Below are positions 5,365-9,079 of a stretch of DNA of 9,079 nucleotides, piece after piece (position 1 is the stretch's first letter; each line of letters begins with the position of its first letter). The stretch spans positions 40,944 to 50,022 of the forward strand of contig DCSN01000175.1 in NCBI GenBank assembly GCA_002325645.1. Direction: 5' to 3'. Source of the stretch: Pseudanabaena sp. UBA1465 (GTDB lineage: Bacteria > Cyanobacteriota > Cyanobacteriia > Pseudanabaenales > Pseudanabaenaceae). A program made the position numbers and the translations under genes. Below the pieces are notes generated by a model that was not told where the DNA came from, made no database searches, and saw only the letters and a program-made list of their open reading frames with translations.

Positions 5365-5559
5365 CTAATTAGCTGTACGGCGGATATTTTCCTCTAGAGC
5401 TTCTTCCCATTTAGGTTTAGCTGCATCAACAGCGATCATTCTGCCTGAAGCCTTTGAGCGATCAATGTATGACTGAAAAGCTTGAATATTTTCTCTATGA
5501 GTGAGTACATATTTTCGTAATTCATCCAACTGCATTTTGTTGTAATTGATGTCTGTCAT
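5365..5559 (-). CDS. DUF6887 family small protein
   Basis: The 64-residue protein has the pattern M-x-x-D-E-L-R-K-Y-V-L-x-H-R-E-N-x-x-A-F-x-x-Y-I-D-R (9-34), which I associate with DUF6887, a small family found mainly in cyanobacteria with no known function. It is predicted helical and soluble. The start ATG overlaps the stop of the upstream DUF6888 gene as ATGA, and an unusually strong AGGAGGT site lies eight bases before it, inside the upstream gene. The two families are commonly encoded as a pair, in this order. The paired, overlapping small-gene layout resembles toxin-antitoxin operons, but no toxin fold is evident. Confidence 0.72.
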   Translation of the reverse strand: MTDINYNKMQLDELRKYVLTHRENIQAFQSYIDRSKASGRMIAVDAAKPKWEEALEENIRRTAN

Positions 5560-5756
5560 GGCTCGTAACCTCCTGTAGTTTTTATCTCAAAATCAAGGTT
5601 TCCTTCGGCAAGCACATATAGATGTCCAGTACGTTCGTCTATTCTAACAAGCTCGATCGCTTTGTACTGCCAATTAGGGTAGATTGCGTTTGTCAGGCGA
5701 TAGCATAACCTATACAGTCCCTGTGCTTGTTCGTTATTTGGTTGATCTTGACTCAT
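5556..5756 (-). CDS. DUF6888 family small protein
   Basis: The 66-residue protein contains Q-A-Q-G-L-Y-R-L-C-Y-R-L-T-N (10-23) and I-E-L-V-R-I-D-E-R-T-G-H-L-Y-V-L-A-E (34-51), then a short beta region with N-L-D-F-E-I. This is the arrangement I know from DUF6888, a cyanobacterial family of unknown function usually found next to DUF6887. An N-terminal helix and a small beta sheet are likely. It starts 22 bases after the stop of the permease gene, so it may be read from the permease transcript. Its 3' end overlaps the DUF6887 gene by four bases. Confidence 0.72.
   Translation of the reverse strand: MSQDQPNNEQAQGLYRLCYRLTNAIYPNWQYKAIELVRIDERTGHLYVLAEGNLDFEIKTTGGYEP
5568..5574 (-). promoter_or_regulatory. 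Strong Shine-Dalgarno for the DUF6887 gene
   Basis: AGGAGGT on the minus strand, eight bases from ATG 5559, is the best ribosome binding site in the window and lies within the 3' end of the DUF6888 gene. It suggests the second gene is made at a higher level than the first. Confidence 0.65.
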
Positions 5757-5778
5757 CTTAGTTATTTAGGTGTTGTGG

Positions 5779-6627
5779 TTAATTTTTAGTTTTCTTGCTA
5801 CTAAATCTCTGAGTCAAACCTTCACCAACGAGAGAAAGCCCGATCGCCATAAAAGTAATCGCCAAACCAGGAAAAACCGTTGTCCACCAGATATTTTCAC
5901 CAGTCGAGAGCGCATCGAGAGCTTGCTTGAGATCGTGACCCCATTCAGGGATATCTTCGGGAATGCCTAGACCTAAAAATCCTAAACCCGCGATCGTCAG
6001 AATTGCATCGGCGGCGTTGAGGGTGAAAATTACGGGTAAGCTTTGGACGACGTTGGGCGCAAGATATTTGATCAAGATCGTTTTTGTGTCTGCCCCGATC
6101 GCTTGAGCAGCTTCAATGTAAACTTCGTTTTTCGTACTTACGGTTTGGTTGCGGATTACCCGAAAATATTGGGGGATATAGGCAACACTGAGGGCGATCG
6201 CCGCATTCCAGACACCCGCACCGACCACAAAGGCGATCGTTAGCGATAGTAATAAGCTGGGCAAGGTGTAGAGTGCATCCATCAGAAAAACTAAACCGCG
6301 ATCGAGCCAGCCGCCTTTGTAACCGCTAAGCATTCCTAATGGTACGCCGATCGCAATGCTAATGAGGGTAGAGGCGATCGTTACTTGCCAAGCCACACCT
6401 GCACCAGCGATCGTTCTGGCAAACACATCATGCCCCTGTAAATCTGTGCCGAACCAATGTTGTGCAGATGGTGGTTCGTGGATTGGGTAGCTGAGAAACT
6501 CACTAGGATTTAAAAGTCCGACAGCTTGTAGTAAAGGGGAAACGATCGCCATCAGCAAAAAAACAACGCTAATCACGATACCAATAGACATTAACCGTTG
6601 CGATACTGACTGCTTAGGCGATTTCAT
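5779..6627 (-). CDS. ABC importer permease, DppC/OppC/NikC type
   Basis: The 282-residue protein is a full-length inner-membrane permease of the peptide/nickel importer family. Residues 14-36 are the first membrane segment (OppC_N region), followed by the family signature H-W-F-G-T-D-x-Q-G-x-D-V-F-A-R (57-70). Further membrane segments lie near 82-101, 112-130, 133-153, 196-217 and 250-270. The EAA loop that contacts the ATPase is at 172-191 (E-A-A-Q-A-I-G-A-D, then L-A-P-N). A DppB-type partner, ATPases and a binding protein are not in the window, as is usual for scattered cyanobacterial sets, so the substrate (peptide, nickel or other) stays open. The gene is divergent from hisA, with a large hairpin 28 bases before its ATG. 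A decayed copy of its C-terminal region lies at 3777-3942. Confidence 0.92.
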   Translation of the reverse strand: MKSPKQSVSQRLMSIGIVISVVFLLMAIVSPLLQAVGLLNPSEFLSYPIHEPPSAQHWFGTDLQGHDVFARTIAGAGVAWQVTIASTLISIAIGVPLGMLSGYKGGWLDRGLVFLMDALYTLPSLLLSLTIAFVVGAGVWNAAIALSVAYIPQYFRVIRNQTVSTKNEVYIEAAQAIGADTKTILIKYLAPNVVQSLPVIFTLNAADAILTIAGLGFLGLGIPEDIPEWGHDLKQALDALSTGENIWWTTVFPGLAITFMAIGLSLVGEGLTQRFSSKKTKN

Positions 6628-6655
6628 AGGGACAAATATTAAGTAAAAACTGAAT

Positions 6656-6711
6656 AAAAACCAATTTAGTAAGTTTTGCGCGTAGGCACGAAACTTACTA
6701 AATTGGTTTTT
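6656..6711. repeat. Perfect 21-bp inverted repeat between divergent genes
   Basis: Arms at 6656-6676 and 6691-6711 are exact reverse complements (left arm begins AAAAACCAATTTAGTAAG); the 14-base loop TGCGCGTAGGCACG can form three further pairs (TGC/GCA). Read in either direction the hairpin ends in a run of T, like a bidirectional terminator, yet both neighbouring genes are transcribed away from it. It could be a small palindromic mobile element, a leader hairpin of the permease mRNA, or a terminator shielding the two genes from each other. Confidence 0.9.
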
Positions 6712-6722
6712 CCTTGATTTGT

Positions 6723-6751
6723 ACTATACCGCGATCGCTAAATCTAGTTAA
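6723..6751 (-). promoter_or_regulatory. Candidate promoter of the permease gene
   Basis: The minus strand shows TTAACT (6746-6751) and TATAGT (6723-6728) with a 17-base spacer that contains a HIP1 site. Transcription would begin near 6716, so the 6656-6711 hairpin would form at the very 5' end of the mRNA. Only 28 bases separate the hairpin from the ATG, leaving no room for a promoter there. Prediction only. Confidence 0.35.
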
Positions 6752-6782
6752 AATTAGAATCCTGGGATCGTAGGTAAAAAAT

Positions 6783-7547
6783 ATGGATGTAATTCCCGCA
6801 ATTGATATTTTAGATGGACGCTGCGTTAGGCTCTATCAAGGGGATTATCAAAAATCAGAGGTATTTGGTGAAGACCCTGTAGAGGTTGCCCAACGCTGGT
6901 ACAGTCAAGGCGCTAAGTATTTGCATGTGGTTGATTTAGATGGCGCAAAAGAAGGCAAACCCAAAAACTTAAAGGTAATTGAGGCGATCGCCCGTTCAAT
7001 TCCGATACGGGTGCAGATGGGTGGCGGGTTGCGCGATCGCGAAAGTATTGTGTCAGTACTAAATTCTGGCGTGAGTCGGGTGATTCTGGGAACGGTGGCA
7101 GTGGAAAATTCGCAACTGATCGCCGACATTTGTGCGGAATTTCCTGAGCAAATCATGATCGGTATTGATGCTCGTGATGGCAAAGTCGCGACTAGAGGTT
7201 GGCTGAAGACTTCGGAAGTAATGGCAGTGGACTTAGCGAAACGGATGACTTCTGTGGGTATTGCAGGAATTATTTATACAGATATTCATCGCGATGGGAC
7301 GATGCAGGGACCAAATATCGAAGCGCTGCGCCAACTTGCCGAAAATGTCGATGTGCCTGTGATTGCCTCTGGCGGCATTAGTTCGATTACCGATTTATTA
7401 AATCTGCTGTCCCTGGAATCTATCGGCGTTAAGGGCGCGATCGTGGGTAAGTCAATTTATACAGGGGCGATCAATTTGCGCGAAGCCATTCGCGCCGTTG
7501 GAAATGGTCGTTGGCAAGATGTGATTGATAACTCAGCGATCGCTTAG
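6783..7547 (+). CDS. hisA: HisA, ProFAR isomerase (EC 5.3.1.16)
   Basis: The 254-residue (beta/alpha)8-barrel enzyme converts N'-[(5'-phosphoribosyl)-formimino]-AICAR ribonucleotide to its ribulosyl form, the fourth step of histidine synthesis, in the cytoplasm. The start M-D-V-I-P-A-I-D8-I-L-D-G-x-C-V-R-L-x-Q-G-D-Y is diagnostic. D8 and D129 (in I-G-I-D-A-R-D-G-K-V-A-T-R-G-W) are the expected catalytic acid/base pair. Phosphate-binding loops are at M-G-G-G-L-R (79-84), D-G-T-M-Q-G-P-N (171-178) and A-S-G-G-I-S (195-200), V-G-K-S-I-Y near 221-226. Length is normal for cyanobacterial HisA. A weak AGG lies about ten bases before the ATG. The gene stands alone, as his genes usually do in cyanobacteria, and ends five bases before a strong terminator. 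Its codons include three HIP1 sites. Confidence 0.97.
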   Translation: MDVIPAIDILDGRCVRLYQGDYQKSEVFGEDPVEVAQRWYSQGAKYLHVVDLDGAKEGKPKNLKVIEAIARSIPIRVQMGGGLRDRESIVSVLNSGVSRVILGTVAVENSQLIADICAEFPEQIMIGIDARDGKVATRGWLKTSEVMAVDLAKRMTSVGIAGIIYTDIHRDGTMQGPNIEALRQLAENVDVPVIASGGISSITDLLNLLSLESIGVKGAIVGKSIYTGAINLREAIRAVGNGRWQDVIDNSAIA

Positions 7548-7551
7548 CGAT

Positions 7552-7591
7552 AAAAAGTAAAGGCGGTGCATTGCGCCGCCTTTACTTTTTT
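7552..7591 (+). terminator. Intrinsic terminator of hisA
   Basis: A 15-bp perfect stem (AAAAAGTAAAGGCGG at 7552-7566, complement at 7576-7590) with a 9-base loop ends in TTTTTT. GC-rich core and T-run are those of a Rho-independent terminator; it begins five bases after the hisA stop. Confidence 0.9.
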
Positions 7592-7652
7592 GGATGTTTG
7601 CATGAGAAAATAGCACAAACATCTCTAGAATTAACTAGACAAGAGTATTGCT

Positions 7653-7853
7653 ATGGGCTTTGCTGACTATTCGATCGCCGAGATCGCTGAAGATTACAAA
7701 CTCACCATTGAGTCTGTATTTAACCTATGCGATCGCCTAGGGATCGCTTACCAAGACGCGGAAACCAAACTTGCTTTGGAAGACGCAAAAGCTGTAATCA
7801 TGGCATCCGAAGCCCAAAATTCTAAGACTCCTCCTAAAAAACCTCAAAACTAA
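7653..7853 (+). CDS. Small conserved-looking protein before psbV
   Basis: The 66-residue protein MGFADYSIAEIAEDYKLTIE... has a short N-terminal helical unit (I-A-E-I-A-E-D-Y-K-L-T-I-E-S-V-F-N-L-C-D-R-L-G-I), which looks like a helix-turn-helix or the IF2_N module of initiation factor 2. Residues 39-50 form another helix, and the tail is rich in K and P (KTPPKKPQN). Small cyanobacterial proteins of this type are sometimes labelled as initiation-factor-like, but no function is established to my knowledge. ATG 7653 has an AGAG eight bases before it. Two HIP1-like sites and ordinary codon use indicate a resident gene. It ends 74 bases before psbV on the same strand, with no terminator between, so a shared transcript is possible. 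Confidence 0.72.
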   Translation: MGFADYSIAEIAEDYKLTIESVFNLCDRLGIAYQDAETKLALEDAKAVIMASEAQNSKTPPKKPQN

Positions 7854-7901
7854 TCGTGATTACAAAATCGCAATAAATCTTTGAGATTAGGTGAAATTTT
7901 T

Positions 7902-7920
7902 TTAGATAAACTTAGATAAA
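7902..7920 (+). repeat. Short direct repeat in the psbV leader
   Basis: TTAGATAAA occurs at 7902-7910 and 7912-7920, ten bases apart, just before the psbV start, in an AT-rich stretch that also gives no clear Shine-Dalgarno. One helical turn of spacing would suit a protein-binding site, but the sequence is simple enough to arise by chance. Confidence 0.5.
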
Positions 7921-7927
7921 TTAAGTT

Positions 7928-8437
7928 ATGTCCGTAATTATGAACAAAAATTCTTTTAAATATGTAGCTGCGGCGATCGCTTTCGTGATGCTCGCTTTCC
8001 AGCTTTTCACCACCAGCGTCAGCGCTGCCGATATTCCAATCGAGCTGCGTACCGTTCCTCTTAACGAAACCACCAATATTGTCTTGACCCAAAAAGACAT
8101 TGCTAAGGGCAAAAAATTATTTTCTAATGCCTGTGCTACCTGTCACCTCGGCGGCGCAACCTTCACTAATCCTAACGTCAACCTTTCTCCCGAATCCTTG
8201 GCCGGCGCATATCCAGTGCGTAACACCGTCCTCGGCTTAGTCGATTTCATGAAAAAGCCCACCACCTATGATGGCGTAACTGAAATCTATGACGTTCACC
8301 CCAGCCTCAAGAGTACTGATATTTTCCCCACCATGCGTGGTTTGACCGATAACGATCTCAAATTAATTGCTGGCTATATCCTTTACGAACCTAAGGTCAA
8401 GGGTATCGGATGGGGCGGCGGAAAGATATACTATTAA
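7928..8437 (+). CDS. psbV: Cytochrome c-550 of photosystem II (PsbV)
   Basis: The extrinsic photosystem II protein stabilises the Mn4CaO5 cluster on the lumenal side. The precursor has a signal peptide (hydrophobic core about 13-27) ending V-S-A, with cleavage expected after residue 33 to give A-D-I-P-I-E-L-R-T-V-P-L-N. Heme is bound at C69-A-T-C72-H73; H124 in Y-D-V-H-P-S corresponds to the second axial histidine. P-T-T-Y-D-G, D-I-F-P-x-M-R-x-L-T and the C-terminal W-G-G-G-K-I-Y-Y are characteristic. The mature protein is about 136 residues, as usual. ATG 7928 is kept, but ATG 7940 (MNKNSFKYV) gives an equally good signal peptide. No psbV2 or petJ follows, unlike in some cyanobacteria; petE comes next. 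Confidence 0.97.
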   Translation: MSVIMNKNSFKYVAAAIAFVMLAFQLFTTSVSAADIPIELRTVPLNETTNIVLTQKDIAKGKKLFSNACATCHLGGATFTNPNVNLSPESLAGAYPVRNTVLGLVDFMKKPTTYDGVTEIYDVHPSLKSTDIFPTMRGLTDNDLKLIAGYILYEPKVKGIGWGGGKIYY

Positions 8438-8480
8438 ACAGATAATTTCCGCACTAGTCCTGCGGGGATCATTAAAAACT

Positions 8481-8504
8481 GGACAAGTTTTTAGAAATTT
8501 GTCC
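8481..8504 (+). terminator. Hairpin after psbV, possible terminator
   Basis: GGACAAGTTT (8481-8490) pairs with AAATTTGTCC (8495-8504) over ten bases including one G-U, loop TTAG. No T-run follows, so it may be an mRNA 3' stabiliser or processing end rather than a strong terminator. A second small stem, CCGCA 8449-8453 with TGCGG 8461-8465, lies between it and the psbV stop. Confidence 0.45.
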
Positions 8505-8554
8505 AATGAGCTATTCTCCATAGCTTTTCTCTGCGTGTTTTAGTTGCTTTAGTT

Positions 8555-8580
8555 CGAGTCGAGTCGAATTAGTGCGAGTC
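8555..8580 (+). promoter_or_regulatory. CGAGTC repeats upstream of petE
   Basis: CGAGTC occurs at 8555-8560, 8560-8565 and 8575-8580; the first and third are 20 bases (two helical turns) apart. A related GAGTCAAG follows at 8576-8583. They lie 29-54 bases before the petE ATG, a place for an operator or activator site. I see no TACA-N-TGTA-type site of the known BlaI-like copper repressor. Function is a guess. Confidence 0.3.
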
Positions 8581-8608
8581 AAGTTAAATTTTTAGTCGGT
8601 AATTAATC

Positions 8609-8983
8609 ATGAATATTTTTTCCCTTGCGAAAAAGCTCGGTCTAGTGATCGCGAGCCTCTTGTTTGTTGTTGGCAGCCTGTTCATGACCGTAAATCCTGC
8701 TTCTGCGGATACAGTCACCGTAAAAATGGGTTCTGATAAGGGTCAGCTAGTGTTTGAACCTAAAGTAGTCACCATCAAAGTTGGCGATACTGTCAAATGG
8801 GTAAATAACAAAGCTTTCCCTCATAACGTCGTATTTGACGGTCACGAAGAACTTTCCCACAAGAAACTAGCTCAAAAGCCCAAAGCTGAGCTAGAGTCCA
8901 CCTTCAATGAAGCTGGTGAATTCTCTTACTACTGCTCACCTCACCGTGGCGCTGGTATGCTAGGCAAAGTGATTGTTGAATAA
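8609..8983 (+). CDS. petE: Plastocyanin precursor
   Basis: The blue-copper protein carries electrons from cytochrome b6f to photosystem I in the thylakoid lumen. Residues 1-33 are a signal peptide (K8-K9, hydrophobic core 10-27, ending P-A-S-A). Mature sequence D-T-V-T-V-K-M-G-S-D-K-G is followed by G-D-T-V-K-W-V-N-N-K. Copper ligands are all present: H72 (F-P-H-N), C109, H112 (Y-Y-C-S-P-H) and M117 (R-G-A-G-M). The mature part is about 91 residues against the usual 97-105; the missing residues are in the region between H72 and the C-terminal ligand loop. No clear Shine-Dalgarno precedes ATG 8609, as in many cyanobacterial genes. It is followed 30 bases after the stop by a strong terminator. 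Expression under copper control is known for petE elsewhere; it is not visible here. Confidence 0.96.
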   Translation: MNIFSLAKKLGLVIASLLFVVGSLFMTVNPASADTVTVKMGSDKGQLVFEPKVVTIKVGDTVKWVNNKAFPHNVVFDGHEELSHKKLAQKPKAELESTFNEAGEFSYYCSPHRGAGMLGKVIVE

Positions 8984-9013
8984 CAACTAAGCTTATTTCG
9001 CAATTGATTTCCC

Positions 9014-9050
9014 AAAAAAGAGGAGCAAACTTAGTTTGCTCCTCTTTTTT
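9014..9050 (+). terminator. Intrinsic terminator of petE
   Basis: A 17-bp perfect stem (9014-9030 with 9034-9050), loop TTA, ends in a run of six T. With the matching A-run on the left it could also serve a convergent gene beyond the window. Confidence 0.92.
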
Positions 9051-9079
9051 ATTACCAAAATCCAAAAGCTTGATAGCGG

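Noticed and set aside
5770..6243. Plus-strand open frames opposite the permease
   Set aside because: Antisense to well conserved permease codons; no known family.
6656..6711. Riboswitch in the hisA leader
   Set aside because: A single perfect hairpin without conserved junctions does not match a riboswitch class, and hisA may well start downstream of it.
6905..7183. Minus-strand open frame of 92 codons within hisA
   Set aside because: It is fully antisense to a conserved enzyme gene and resembles no family.
7850..8112. Minus-strand open frames over the psbV start
   Set aside because: They mirror the psbV signal-peptide region and have no ribosome site or family features.

Overview
The window is cyanobacterial chromosomal DNA. 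Its right end carries psbV (cytochrome c-550 of photosystem II) and petE (plastocyanin), both with thylakoid-lumen signal peptides. The palindrome GCGATCGC (HIP1), typical of many cyanobacteria, occurs nine times, and small families common in cyanobacteria (DUF29, DUF6887/DUF6888) are present. A Pseudanabaena-like organism is a guess only.

The left and middle part (1-5756) is an accessory zone full of small toxin-antitoxin-like genes, many of them damaged. A HicB-type antitoxin (partial at the window edge) is followed by a hicA toxin cut off after about 16 codons. Then come, all on the minus strand, a DUF29 gene, a DUF2442 gene overlapped by the surviving tail of a DUF4160 gene, a PAP2-like membrane protein, and a large B12-binding radical SAM enzyme resembling the anaerobic cyclase BchE. 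From 3548 to 4048 there is no intact gene: the stretch holds a promoter-like sequence, a 40-bp tandem repeat, a degraded copy of the C-terminal part of an ABC permease, and a copy of the 3' end of a nuclease gene. A RelE/ParE toxin with its upstream partner lies exactly between two direct copies (about 106 bp) of that nuclease 3' end. The full nuclease gene follows: a PD-(D/E)XK-like domain joined to a HEPN-like domain. After it come the overlapping DUF6887/DUF6888 pair.

The right part (5779-9079) looks like core genome: a DppC-type ABC permease (minus strand), the template of the degraded copy; a divergent intergenic region with a perfect 21-bp inverted repeat; then on the plus strand hisA with a strong terminator, a small conserved-looking protein, psbV, and petE with a strong terminator. 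HIP1 sites are frequent from 6194 to 7980 but absent from 264 to 4612, which fits a recently acquired or fast-changing left part.

Functionally, psbV and petE serve photosynthetic electron transfer in the thylakoid lumen, hisA serves histidine synthesis, and the permease belongs to a peptide/nickel-type importer whose other subunits are elsewhere. The left part appears to be a site of repeated insertion, duplication and decay of toxin-antitoxin and nuclease genes.
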